The translations under genes were made by a program, and so were the position numbers. 64,000 bases of DNA. Source: Byssothecium circinans. Taxonomy: Eukaryota; Ascomycota; Dothideomycetes; Pleosporales; Massarinaceae. The DNA lies in contig ML976984.1 of NCBI GenBank assembly GCA_010015675.1, positions 268,923 to 332,922 of the forward strand, written 5' to 3'. The stretch's first letter is position 1, and the number at the start of each line of letters is the position of its first letter. Under the pieces are notes generated by a model, which ran no database searches, was not told where the DNA came from, and saw only the letters and a program-made list of their open reading frames with translations. Of this stretch, positions 25,880 through 38,051 are shown piece by piece.

Positions 25880-26240
25880 TGCGAAAAGCGCAAATGCGAA
25901 TGAACTATACTGGGTTCCTCCCAACACTCTGCTGGCACGGCATGCTCCCCATCCTACACTGGACGTGATCTCTCTTCTGCTTGATCAAAGCACAAGAATC
26001 ATGGGTTCCATCGCTTTGAGAAACGGAGCAGAAAAGGCCGTGCTGAGTCGGCGAGGATATTACTAGAGAGTGGTGCTGGTGTTAACGAAAATTCTTCGCA
26101 CTGACTCTTTCAATGACATGGAAGATACGTATGGTATCGCGCTTCTTATTATACTGCAGCACAATCAAGAGGACCTGCGGAAGGATTGCGGAATAAAAAG
26201 TATATAGTGCGTGATGCAGCGTTTAGACCTGTAAGTGCCC
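25880..26240 (+). pseudogene. Degenerate ankyrin-repeat gene fragment
   Basis: Pieces in shifted frames look like consecutive ankyrin repeats: LARHAPHPTLDVISLLLDQ then IALRNGAEK, then after a frame change AESARILLESGAGVNEN, and a third frame with DMEDTYGIALLIILQHNQED, ending near VRDAAFRP. These match the usual fungal order 'LDVISLLLDxGA', 'ALRxAAEKGR', 'ARLLLExGADVNE', 'TALHxAAKHxQED'. At least two frameshifts and an in-frame stop separate the pieces. The surroundings are AT-rich, consistent with decay of an accessory gene. Only this stub is present; the rest of the original gene is not recognisable. Confidence 0.5.
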
Positions 26241-28086
26241 CCGAACTCACGTTCAAAACACTATAACGACTTCGATATGACCACTAATACGCTAATATTC
26301 TTTTGTACAAATTAGTAGCTCACCTGGCAATAAGCTTGAACACGTGATTACGTGCCTGAAGACGTGAATTATGCCCGTGCGACGAGGATCCAGCCTTATA
26401 AATGCACAGATGCGTGTTCCTAATTCGAGTGCCTCGAACCCTAACGATAATCGATAGATTCGCATTGACGCTCTAAGAAGATCCCAATAAACACGGCAAC
26501 GCCAATATATCAGCAGCGTAACAATTGCCACGTGGCGGAACAAAGCTCCAATGCTCCTTTTATAGCATCAATAGTACAGGGTAGCACCTTTAAGTGTGGC
26601 TGGCGCAAACAAAATGAATCATGGCTGGTGTTTAGGTGAGCGTTAGGCCGCACTGAGCCTAGAAACCTTACCGCATGTGGCTCATGTTGCGCTCGCACTC
26701 GCGTACCTGGTTTCAGCGCTCAGGCCAGCACACTTCGTTGACCGAAAGGCAGTCTGCACCCCAGGGCGCGGGCGGCGCATAAAGGGGAGCGAAACGAAAC
26801 AGTGTTCCTGTCATCACTGTGCTCAGGTTGAAACAGCAGCTTTGATGGGAGGGATTTGGGCGAAGAGCGAGTGAGAAAGGAGATGAATGGGTAGAAATCC
26901 GAGGGAAATGGAGGTGGGGGGGATTACTGCGTTTCGAGGTCCTGATGAGGATGAGAGGTTTATTATGCCGTGCAGGTGTTTCGTTTGGGGGCATGTTGGC
27001 GCACGGCACTGCTCACTCAACTCCTTCTATCCAAGCTAAGGCAAATGTTTGATATGCCTTTGTGACGAGTCTCAGGCGCACTGCTCAGATGCGCAGGCAC
27101 TGCGAGCCTGCGCGTCTCATCTCATCATCGAATTCACTCCGTCGCAACCGCGCACCAGTCACGGACGGTTTCGCATCCGACCTCAGGTCCCAAGAAACCA
27201 GTTTGACATCTGACAAGCCCCAGACCCGTCCTTGGGACCTTGGTTCAAGGACACATGTGCGAGCGAGCCCCGAGCGCGGAGCATCTTGAATTCCGATTCC
27301 GCCGCCGGAACATTTGCATCACTGACACCGTCCGACTTGCCCGGCTGGACCGGCAATACTAAACGCTTTTCGGGAAATGTCATCATTCCCAAGGCAGCCA
27401 TCCATCATGGTGCCAGGCTCGGAAGTCGACGCGTGGTGATTCTCGTATCTGCGTGCGTATACGTATGTACTGTATGTCGTTCGCGTCGCGATTACGATTC
27501 CATTAGATCCTGTGGGCGCATGCATGTGTCAATCAATGTGCATCGTGGGTGGGCACGAGTCTGGACGAAATGTTTTATTGCGAAAAGTGGTCCGAATTGA
27601 TGCGCGTGCGTCAGCCTTGTGGTGCGCGGGATGCTGATCCAGTGAGCTGGAATCCCGCCCTTGCGCCTTGCAGGGGTGGGCGAAAGGCGGTCAGATGAGA
27701 AATTTCCCGTTTCAATGCGACGCCCGGATAAGCACAATCTACGCATCATGCAAGCAATAAGTGGAGACGGTGAAGACTCGAAGCGAAAAATCGTGACAAA
27801 TGTGGAAGTGGTTTTTTTTTGGGTGAAATGTTTGATTATGTTCTGCTATCCTGAAGGAGTCTCAATACCACTTAGTGAAGTGGGAGATCTCTGACCAACC
27901 TAATAGGCACTTTCCATCCAAAAGACTCATGAGTAGAGTAGTTCCAATACAAGCTCGTCGCGGCCATAAATCGTGGCGCGGAAGATTCCAATCCATAGAC
28001 AAAAGGAAATGTGATATAATGCTGCAAAGACACGCTCGCTAAAATGCTCGATCAAAAACAAGACAAAAGGTCGAATGGGTGTTGGC
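26241..28086 (+). other. Intergenic region, nothing recognised
   Basis: About 1.8 kb. No family-like open frames, no repeats visible by eye. The last 180 bp before 28087 form the 3' flank of the minus-strand acidic protein. Confidence 0.45.
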
Positions 28087-28848
28087 CTAGTAACTTGTGA
28101 TGAGCGGGGCATGTGATTCGGGCAGATATATATCGTGTTCGAAGAGAGAGGGTTGCAACTTTGCGTCGTAGTATGATGTAGTGAGCATGGATTCTTTGTT
28201 TGAGAACTCCATTGAGACTGAAGGCGGAGAGACGGGCGGTGACTCGTCGTCGGAGTCTTCGTCGTGCACGAGTTCGGGTGGTGATTGTTGTGATGAGACA
28301 CGAGTGAGAGCGAGACCGGCATCGTCTTCGTCGTCGTATTCCTGGTCCTCCTCATCTTTGTTCATGTCGATCTCTGTTGTGGTGATTTGCACCGGTGCTT
28401 GTACCAGTCTGCGGGGTATGGCGACCATGTCGAAGTCTCCGTCCTCATCGTAGTAGTCTGATTCCGAGTCGGAGTCTGATTCGGAGGAGGAATCATCGTC
28501 CTCCTCTTCGATACGGTCCTCCCATTGAACGTGTCGGTATTCCTCTGCCTTGGATGCTTTGGCGACGGTGTTGTGGAACCAAGCTTCTTGTTGCCTCTCG
28601 GCGTCCTGAAGTTCGATCATGAGGGAGTCGAGGAGGTTGGCATGGCCGACGAGAAGGCGGAGGTTGTGGTCGGCGCGGGAGGCTTCACGTCCGAGCTTGC
28701 TTCGGGCGGAGCTGGCGATGTAGTAGGTTTGGGTGAGAGACATCTTCTGCTTTTTTTGTGGTGGTGAAGCGACGAAGTGCGAGCGAGACGTCTCGGCAGA
28801 GATGGGCTCAAAGGAAGTTTGTATGCGAAGGTGTGATGAAGAAGGCAT
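28087..28848 (-). CDS. Conserved acidic fungal protein of unknown function
   Basis: Intronless frame of 253 residues starting at ATG 28848; an internal Met (MSLTQTYYIASSARSKL, residue 36) is the start that best matches the conserved part and could be the real one. The N-terminal half is helical: TYYIASSARSKLGREA and DHNLRLLVGHANLLDSLMIE, followed by DAERQQEAWF. I recall this motif set from uncharacterised Pezizomycotina proteins, but know no function. The second half is extremely acidic and Ser-rich (SSSESDSDSESDYYDEDGDFD, then DEEDQEYDDEDDAG), probably disordered, with a basic patch IPRR between. No signal peptide or membrane segment. The acidic low complexity suggests a nuclear or scaffold role, but that is only inference. 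Confidence 0.75.
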   Translation of the reverse strand: MPSSSHLRIQTSFEPISAETSRSHFVASPPQKKQKMSLTQTYYIASSARSKLGREASRADHNLRLLVGHANLLDSLMIELQDAERQQEAWFHNTVAKASKAEEYRHVQWEDRIEEEDDDSSSESDSDSESDYYDEDGDFDMVAIPRRLVQAPVQITTTEIDMNKDEEDQEYDDEDDAGLALTRVSSQQSPPELVHDEDSDDESPPVSPPSVSMEFSNKESMLTTSYYDAKLQPSLFEHDIYLPESHAPLITSY

Positions 28849-29708
28849 CTTTGTAGTGTAGGCAGAAATTTTGATGCCTGTTTCGTGAGTCAGTACTTAA
28901 GTTATGACTGGAAGGGCGCGAGGGCTGCGAACCTAATGCAGTAGCCAATAGGGCGGGAAGGTGATGCCGGTGAGTAACTTTCGATTGGTAATGTCAAGAT
29001 TGCTTCGTAGTGGTTTCCGGGTGATGTCAACGAGGAATATACTTTGACTTTTGTTGCTCGGATGTGTGAAGGTGGTGCTGATCTGATTTCTGGAAGCGGA
29101 TGCTGTCCCTTTAAGTTCCATGTGCTGGATGACGAGCAGCCGGGATGTTCGGGCATAAACTCTCACTCACCGCGCCTGTGGTCCAAGCTTCTCGGCTTAC
29201 AGGGAGGATGGGCATTTCGTTAACACCGTTCGGCCGATTCCTAGCAACCATATCGTAATGCCTTGATGAATCATACTGATGTTATAATTTGATTACTTGA
29301 GCATCTTTGACTCGACTGGTCCGTTCGTGAAGCCTTTTCGCAATGCGTCACACCTCAGTGTCTGATGCTGCCCACTCCGCACTCCTGACCGGCCAGTGTG
29401 GAATTAGTCTGCCAATTCACAGTGCCCACAGGACATTCCATGGCTGCCTGCGGCCCAGCATGAGCCTGACGATGCGCTGGCGTATGCTTGCAGACTCGGT
29501 CGTCGCAGCGACGCAGCGCGGTCTCAGCCCCGTGCTACGAATCAAGCTCTCAGCTGATCAGCCACAGGCACACTGTGCCAAAAAGTCACCGCTTTGCGCG
29601 GACCATCCGTCGGTCGCAACGTTTCCCTTTCAGGGTTACGATAGATAGCTAAACATTCGCATCCGCTTCACGCTTCGCTTCGCGGGCTCGCAGCCTTCCG
29701 CTGACGAA

Positions 29709-29720
29709 CTACCATGGTAG
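29709..29720. repeat. Palindrome, TACCATGGTA core (copy 4)
   Basis: 12-bp palindrome CTACCATGGTAG in intergenic DNA, identical to copy 3. Confidence 0.6.
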
Positions 29721-32105
29721 CCAGCAGTAGTGAACAGCACAACACAATCCATCCATAACTTAAACTTTGGTCCGGATCGATGGCGCTGAGTCACGAGTGT
29801 TGTCGTCCACGATCTCATCGTCTCGGACGAAATGGCAGCGCGCGTACCATGGACGGGCTCTCGGTTTTCCACATGTTCCCGACTCCTTGATCTTCCGCCA
29901 CAACGTGGGGTACATCATAAACGAAATTGATCACAAATCTCTATCACGTATGCATCGCAATGCTGTAAACCTGCTGGTGATGACACTTGATCCTGATTAT
30001 CAACATCGGAGCACCTCATCACACGATCAGGCACTGATTGGTTGCATCTTGCTGCCTTACCAATAATCTACCCCTCACGCCCAATAGCAGGCAGCATACG
30101 CTTAACTCGATCGTTAGATGACAGACCTGTTATCCGCATTTTTCCTTGTGAATCATCCATGTTATGTCCGGATCGCCGACACGCTCCGATCGGTGTCGAG
30201 ATTCTACCGTCGCAGCAGGCTGCCATCCGATGCTTCAAACTTCGTGCAGACAATGACTCACCGGTATCAAGAAGCGATTATCGCGACAGATGCATTCTCC
30301 ATTCTCGTAATTACGCCAGCCTTGGGTCCCGCGACACCACGAACAACGTCCCAAACCTCACAAAAGGGCGGAGATGCTCTGTGCCCCTGCCAACCTGTTG
30401 CAACATCAATCATATCGTACCTAGCTAAATAATACACCACGTTGAGCAACTTCAGCAAGCCGGCGTTTACTCAGTTCTCGCTTCAGCACTCGAATCCTTG
30501 CTCAGTTGCTCTGGCGCCGTAATAATTCGCAATTTCGCACAGCCTTACAGTGCCATCGCTTCGCTCGGGGGTAACACCAGAGCTGCAAGAGTATATTAAG
30601 CGTACGGCGCGATACTCTTTGCAGTACTGGCTTCCCAGTCTCACCGCTGGACCTGTGTTCGTTCTTGGATGTTTGAGCCTCGCCGCAGCCTCACCGCCAG
30701 CACTTCCGGCCACATATAGATGGTGTATTGGACGGTGCGATGCGACGATGCAGTGCCTACGTGCGATACATGTGTGGCACACATCCGGTCACCATGAGTC
30801 GAAACGCTGACCGCTTACATTTTGGCACAGTTATAACCAACCGCTTATGTCGCGGCCGGGTCATAACTGTGCCGGACACCAACAAAATTTCTGCAAAGCG
30901 CTGCATACTCTAGATCTTCCATATGTTGATAATATTCAAGAGTTGGAACAGTTGGACTACGCCCTGCATCTGATGAAACTTACTCATCCTTACCTTGCAG
31001 TTACCTCGGAGATATTTCGCAGACAATTAACATCTTCAACGTTAACGTTGGCTACATCATTGCTACTCAACTGGGCAAGCGAAGCGTCCCTTCACTAATC
31101 TCCCTACTTTCCCGCGCTGACAAAAACTCTACCGATATCGATATTAGCTTCATTTGATGCGACCATCACCGCTGCACGACATCACCTTACGTTACTCAGG
31201 CACGGCTAACCTCCCGAGCTTCGAGCGAATCTCTCCGTAAAACGGTTAAAACTGCAGCCCTGCATACCTATTCGATCTCTTATGTACCACGCCGATCATC
31301 GCGGCGGCCAGCACGCGAATGTTTCTTTTTCTACCAATTGAAGACGACACTGCACCTACCAACATCTCGCGGTCGGACCAAGGGTTTGAGGATCTTCGCA
31401 ATCTTTGACTAAAAATATGTGCAGGGGAGAGCAAAAAATCTTGCTCTCTTTATTTCTTCTATCTGTAGCGACTTTTGATAGAGAATCAAGCTTTTATATA
31501 CACGATGACATCGCTCTCGGGGGGAGGATACCTAAGTCTTTACAGTAAGAATCCAAATAGATCTCTACAAACATTGCTTCTACTACACTCATCTTTGAAA
31601 CCCCATAACTTCTTCCTATTATCTCAAGGCGTTAATTTCTTGCCATGAAACAAAATTTGATGCCTTCAAGAACCAAAGAAAATATTCTTAGCCCAAAAAC
31701 ATTACCAACCTAAATTTGGATCTTTTCAGTCTTCAGACCCCATGACAACGCGATCATGCGAATTTTAGCAACAATGGTTATTATATTATAAGGTAGGAGG
31801 TCCCCCATAGACCGCTATGGATTTTAGCTTCTATCTTTATTGATTCCCGGCGAACATTTCCGCACATAGTACGAACCTAAAACAGATGAAAAGAGCCCTA
31901 AGATAGAAAGGAACTATCAGAACATCAGGCGCTTGAGAGGGTTCTTCTATAGAAGTCAAGGATCCCAGACGAGCGCATCGCAGGTGCTGTATGAGTATTT
32001 TTTTTCGGAAGTAACATTATGGGTGTCTTTTGTTGTAGCCGCAGAACGAAAAGGGAGTGGAAGGTCGACCTGCCTCCTCACTCCTCATATCAGGAACAAC
32101 TGTCC

Positions 32106-32123
32106 TTTTTTTTTTTTTTTTTT
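32106..32123. repeat. Poly-T tract, 18 nt
   Basis: Uninterrupted run of 18 T in the AT-rich gene-poor region; likely a length-variable microsatellite. Confidence 0.85.
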
Positions 32124-34181
32124 CCGCGGATGGTTCCCACACAAAACACCATCAATCGTTCTTTTCTAGACTTCTGGACGTAGAATCTGCTGAAGGCAAT
32201 ATCTCTACGGATCAAAATTGCGGAAAGGAAAACGCGAAGACTCCCATGGTTCCTTAAAGTGTGGGTTTTGATGGTAATTTGAGGTGGACCTCAAGGAATA
32301 TTTACATATTGGTGACCGCTTCCACGACTTCACAGAAATAATTCCATACATGCTGTTTCTTTAAGTTTTGGAAGGATCGCTATGATCGCGCTGCGTGCGC
32401 ACACATTCTTGCTATCTTTTTTGCCTTCAATTTCCCGGCTCCTGGAAAAGTTATAGAAATTTGATAGGTCTCAGTCCAAGTCAGTCAACATACTATAGGC
32501 GGGTGTATGCCTTTATTTTTCCATGTAAATATAGCTTCTAGGGGTTTAAAATTTATACGCTATATTATTTAAGCATTAGTTATCGCCCTCCATGGTTACT
32601 TAGGGTTATATTTATAGAAGAATAAAGCCTAGGAGAGCTTAGAAGACCTAAACATTAATTCAGCGGTTTTGCTGGACAACCTCATCTATGGGATCATGTC
32701 ACGTTTTTATTCTTAATATTATGTAGTGCTCGCGAAACACAACATATGGTAGCTGTGCCGCTTCGGTTCTAGATCTCCATTAAAGCCTTTCATAATGGTT
32801 TAGCACTTCGTAGTGCTTACACGCAAAACATGTTCCCATCGTTTATATGGTTTCAAACTACTCTCATGCCTTATGCGGCTCCATGGTTTGCTTTAGGAAT
32901 TTCATGGTGCTCAAACTCCACATTCATTCTTCGCCAAGTCTTTTAGACTCCCATACCTATGGAGTATTTACAATTTTCAAGATTTAAAAATGCTTATGGA
33001 AGAGAAGACATCATATAAAAATAGATCTAATTACACCAGTCATATGACCCTTCTTCCATGATTTTAGTCGCAATAAGGGTCACAAGGTAATCAACACCTA
33101 TAATTTCCCCTTCCCAGGAGAACACGCTACTACCCCATGCGCAGCGCATCCAGCAACTTTTCTTTGCAGTATCGCAGTGCTCGAAATTTCCAACACATGC
33201 AATTTCATTACTGTCGCTTCTGGACTTCCATGCTGCCTTTACGGCGTCCTTTATAGAAGTTCACAGTCCCTGCTCTTAAACTCGATTTTTGAATCCTCCA
33301 TTCGACCATTGCCAAAGAAGTTTTTAAGTGCTCAAGTGCTCAAAGTGCTTACTTCCCACACATGCTGTTCTCCGCTTGTGCCTTTTTTAAGTCCACCTCC
33401 TCGCCATGAAATTGTTTTCCATTGCCTTTTCTTCTCTCCAACATTTTACGCTCGCTCGTCTCACACACAACACACAACATTATTCATCTCTTTCGTCTTT
33501 TACACCTCGAACTTTCAATCCACCACTATGTACATCCCCGACTCTTCTTTTTCCTCCTCGAAGCTCAACAGCGCTCACACCACATATCGCCTCTCGGAAT
33601 TTGATCTTGCTTTTCGCATTGTCTCCCTCCTCACCCTCCATCCCTGCGTGTGAGAAACTCCAAAGGGAGGAGGACCAGCCAGACACATGCATCAAACGTG
33701 TTGCCATTTATAGAAAACTCCACACAGCGCAGCAAAGCACCGCACCATTGGTACTTGGCCTTCCCTTTTGAATGACCACATCGATTGATCACCACTTGCC
33801 CTGCTCTTGTTCTTGTTCTTCCCAGTCTCCTCCCAAGAACCTCTCTTCTGCCCTCTCCTCCACATATCCCGTGTTCATGCATGGTTTTGAACATAACCCA
33901 CAAGACCCGCTCTGAGGACACACACATTAAAGGGCAGGTCAAGAAAGTTTTTGGTTCTCGTCCTCAGAACCTTGCTCCCTGCCCTATTAATAAGCTTATT
34001 AGGACGTTTCCAACACTGGAGAATAACAAATTACCCTTCGCATGTTCTTTCGTCCTCCACAACCTTCCACCGCATGTTGCGTACCGACGCCTTTTTTAAC
34101 ACTGCAGCATAAAACATTGATTTCATCGTCTTTCCGGGGGCTTCGGACTTCGACTACATGTGCGGCAAGGCGTCGACGTTT

Positions 34182-34207
34182 CCCCCCCCCCCCCCCCCCC
34201 CCCCCCC
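34182..34207. repeat. Poly-C tract, 26 nt
   Basis: Uninterrupted run of 26 C between 34182 and 34207. Long C runs are rare in fungi and prone to length error in sequencing. Proline-rich frames crossing it are artefacts. Confidence 0.85.
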
Positions 34208-34777
34208 GTCCTCCAGCACTTCCAGCACACCACTTGCAACAATTCGTCCTTGTTTTCAACACCACAACACTACAACGTACAACACACAACACCCCCGCCC
34301 ATCTCCCCAGAAAAACCTCCCCATGGCCTTTGAAAAACTCCCAGTTTCCATCACCGCAAGAAACCTATCTTAGTCCCCTTGGACTTTCTCATGAAGACCC
34401 AGCAAAGTCATTTTCGGCACCCAAAGACACCGTACACCGTATGTCCAAAACAACAGGACCAGTGCACCATGGGGCAAAGAAAACGCTGCTTTTAGTGCGC
34501 GTGGGGTGCGACACCGCACATGTAGATGGTGTTGAGTTTTTTTTTCCCTTGGGCGCTTTTTCATGCGCTCGGAGAGAGTGTGCGAGGAAGGGAGGGAGGT
34601 GGGGAGCTGCGGTGGAAGGGGCGTTTCTTCGGTTTTTTTTTGAACTCATCTCATCTCGACTGGACGTAATTACGCTACCAAAACCACCAAGACAGAGTCA
34701 ACAAAACACCACCAAGCACACCCCCATCTCATCCCGCTCCTCTCCTCCCATCCCCTAACACATATCCCTACCCCACA

Positions 34778-37700
34778 TCACCGCACACTCCTAACCCACC
34801 CAACAACCCCCGAGCAAAACCCCACCAACCCCCCCACCCTCTCCCTCTCCTTCTTCCCCTCCTCCATCCACTCCCGCAACGCCCCCCTCAACCCCTCATC
34901 CCCACTCACAACACCCCCATGCAGCCTCAAAAAAACACTCATCCACGCTTGAACCAACTCGTAATCCTTCCTCTCCTTTAGCCGACTCGTCAGCGCCTGG
35001 ATGAAGGTATGCAGTTCCGTGTACGGGGATGTGGTGTCCAGTGTGCGGATAGCGATATCGGCGGCGGAGGGCGGGAGAGAGGAGAGGTATGATAGTAAGG
35101 GCGTGTAGGAAGAAGACGAGGCGGCTTCGGCGAGGTGCCGGGTAAAGATGTTTGTGGATGTTGCGGCGGAGGATTTTGAGGCGAGGGCTGAGCTGGTGAT
35201 GCGGGATTTATGGTCTGCGTCTGCATCGAGGGGCATTAGTGCCGATGTGGAGCTGTCGGCCTTTGCATCGGGGTTCTGGGAAACGGAGGGGAGGAAAAAG
35301 GGTGCCTTCTCGGGCGCTTTGGGGGCTTCTTTGGGCTTGTTGCGCGCGCGGATTATGTCGAGGTGGAGAAGGGTCTGCCAGCGCGATTTCGGGACCAGGC
35401 TTAGTGTTGTGATGCCCTTGCTGAGCTGATCCATGGTGGGTACGAGGGTTTCGTCTTGGCCTTCTTCTGTGTCGTCTTCGGCGGCTGCGTCGATGAGTGC
35501 GGAGCCTCCTTCCCCTGATGCCGTTGGTACGCTTGTCGTTGCGATCTCGTCGTCTGTGATTTGGCGTGTCGAGACGTGTGTGAAAAGTGTGCGGTTCGTC
35601 CAGATGTGAACGCCGACTTCGCCATCGAGTGCAGTAGCGAGGTACTCTCCTGAGGGCGAGAAGGCGACTGCGGTGCACTGGCTTGGAAGCTTCATAGCGT
35701 CGATGAGGTGGCCGGTGGGTAGGTCCCAGACGCGGACCGAGGAATCAGATGCAGCAGCAATAATCCATCGGCCGTCGGTTGAGAAGGTATAGTCGGTGAT
35801 GCGGAGTTCGCCGTGGGAGCGGGATGCCCATAGTTCTCTAACAAGCTTCCTTGTCGTTATATCGACAACGCGGATTGAACCGTCGTCGCAACTCAAAGCG
35901 ATGAGGTCGCTGTTGGGATGATAGCGAAGACCGAGAACCTTGACCATGGGATACCAATCGATCTCGTGCTGCAAGATGCCAGTCGCGAAGTCCCAAAACT
36001 TGACCTTGCCGTCGTCACCACAACTGATGACAATCCGATTCAAGCCATCGACAGCTAGACCTGTCACGGCTCCTTTGTGCCGACCCTGCCCCTTGGCGAA
36101 CTTGGGCGGGGCTTGAGAATCCGCAAGCATTAGAACATCTTCTCCTTGTAGCTGTTGAAGCTTCAGCTTGTTTGCTTCAGCTTGTGTCAAGCGAGTGGGG
36201 AATCTGCGGCGATGCTGGCCGGACTGAAGATTGTACATGTCGATGGCGCCGCCAGCGGAACCGATCAGCGCAAATGTACCGCAAGGAGAGATGGCTACGC
36301 TCTACGCATTGTCAGCGAATCCTTTTGCTTCAGAGAGTTTACATACCTTGACCTCAGTGCCGTCGCCTGTGTCAAAGGTCCACCTTCCTGCGCGCTTACG
36401 GCCCCAGAACCACGTCCTAGCTGACTTGTCCCCAGCATGACCAGTAACGATGCTTTCCCATCCAGTCATATTGACTTCTGGAGTCTTCTTTTTGTCGCCT
36501 TTGAGTTTTGACGAGTTGTTCCAGATACCTGTGACGCCCGGCATAGCGCCCATGCCGCCATCTCGGTTCAACGAACACGCCATGCAGGTAATTGCTGGTG
36601 CTTTGAGGTCTTCAAACGTGCTATGCAGTCTTGAATTTGCGCTATCTGCATCAAGCAGACCCATCTTCTTTGCCTTCTTTTGTATCGAGCCCTGGCTGAG
36701 CTCCGTGCTTTGCCCGTCTCGGCGCAAACTCCACCCCCACAGAGTGCGATCCTCACTGGCACTCAGCAACCATTTCCCTACATCGTCTGAGCCATCTGAG
36801 CTTGAGGGTAGGAATCTTAGCGAAGAGATTGGCGCCGCATGACCACCTCGAGAGTGCAGAATGCGGGGGGTTGGAGAGAAGGGCGTCTCATCGAAAATCC
36901 AGCTCTTGAGAGAGTTGTCTAGCCCACTTGATACGATGACCGCCTGCCCTGGCATGAATTCAACCTTGCTCACACCTCCTCCGACACCTCCGCTAGCAGT
37001 TGGCGGGGGATTGTGAGCACCTCGCAATGCACCCATTTTGCGCCCTTTGTTATTCAGATCCCAGAAAGTGATATCGCTGCTGCACCTGCTCGCCGTTGCC
37101 ATGACTCCATCGTTGCGACCATCCTCCCCAGCTCCCAAGCCATCAGTTCGAAACGAGATTGTGGTGACGGGAGCCTTCTTCACACTTCCGAGATTGAGGC
37201 GCATGACTTCCCTGTCGGTGCGGATGTCGTGGATCGTGACAGGACCGGACTCGTAGGCGATGGCGAGGAGGGACAGAGCCGGCGTTGGTTGCAGCGCAGT
37301 GACCTGTCCGAAGTCTGCGGCTGGTGGAAGAAGCGTGTACAGTAGCTTCGCGGTTTTTACGTTCCAGATCTCCACGGACCCATCTGTCCTGCCCACGAAG
37401 ATCTTATTCAGATATGTGGGCATATTGCAGACACAACCGGAGAGAGGGCTCGACGAAGCGCCCTGCAGCGTAGTGTAGTGTTCCAGCGTGGACGACTTCC
37501 AGACCTCAATTCGGGTAGCTCCACATCCGATTATCCATTCTCCAAGGACCAAAATACGTGTAAGGTTCTCTTTCGACCCTCGCGGTAGCTCCAACTCGCC
37601 CGACTTTTTTCCACGTTGGAACACCCACACGCCTCGTGCCGATTCCGTATCCGCACCACCCCATGCTGCAAACACGACCTTCTTCCATGCCAACGTAGCT

Positions 37701-38051
37701 GTGATGTCTTCAGGGGTCTGCGGTCGCGTGAGGAAGACGAGGTTCAGACCCTTCTTCAGATCGTATGTCTGTAGCGAGCGGCCGACCGAGGTGGTGATCT
37801 GGAAGGACGCTTTGCCGAGCGGCAGGGAGGTGAAGGGTACATGGGTGGGAGAGACGAGGCCGACAGTCTATATTCAATCGTCAGTATTTATCCCCATCTC
37901 TGGTAGGGATGGAGCAGCTCACTCTGAATGGCGCGAAGATTTTTGACTTGCGGGCAACGGTGACTGGAGTTTCGTCTTTGGTGCCTTGTCGCTTCTGGCG
38001 CTTCGCTATGGGGCCATTGGTCGCCTTCTCTGGCAACTTCGGGGCCGGCAT
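34778..38051 (-). CDS. UTP21: U3 snoRNP protein Utp21 (WDR36 homologue), SSU processome
   Basis: Nucleolar WD40 protein of the UTP-B complex needed for 18S rRNA maturation. Three exons (38051-37923, 37867-36347, 36301-34778) give 1057 residues, the expected size. The N-terminus is basic (KRQKRQ) with SKIFAPFRTVGLVS, typical of the family. Two WD40 propellers follow: repeats with VEIWNVKTAKLLYTL, ITFWDLNNKG, LKSWIFDETPFSPTPRIL with GGH, SEDRTLWGWSL, then GAIDMYNLQSGQHRRRFP (strongly Utp21-like), VKFWDFATG, IRVVDITTRKLVREL and VRVWDLPTG. The C-terminal Utp21 domain starts near LSLVPKSRWQTLLHLD and carries FTRHLAEA plus a final helical bundle. Divergent with VIP1. The start at 38051 is the only Met before the conserved APFR block in that frame. 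Confidence 0.95.

Larger units (their letters stand above)
28849..34777 (+). other. Large gene-poor region, partly AT-rich, with homopolymer tracts
   Basis: Nearly 6 kb without a supportable gene. 28849-31440 is of mixed composition with scattered stops. 31440-33130 is AT-rich with frequent TpA, the look of RIP-mutated or otherwise decayed DNA. 33130-34770 is pyrimidine-rich on the plus strand and gives misleading Ser/Pro/His-rich frames. It contains an 18-T tract (32106), a 26-C tract (34182) and TACCATGGTA copy 4 (29710). No transposase, reverse transcriptase or tRNA was recognised. Confidence 0.5.

Noticed and set aside
26395..26445. Possible tRNA T-arm-like string (TCGAACCC) in intergenic DNA
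   Set aside because: No matching acceptor stem, D-arm or anticodon arm at the right distances.
33177..34758. Plus-strand Ser/Pro/His-rich open frames up to 238 codons
   Set aside because: Low-complexity translation of pyrimidine-rich DNA crossing a 26-C tract, with no domain or splice logic.
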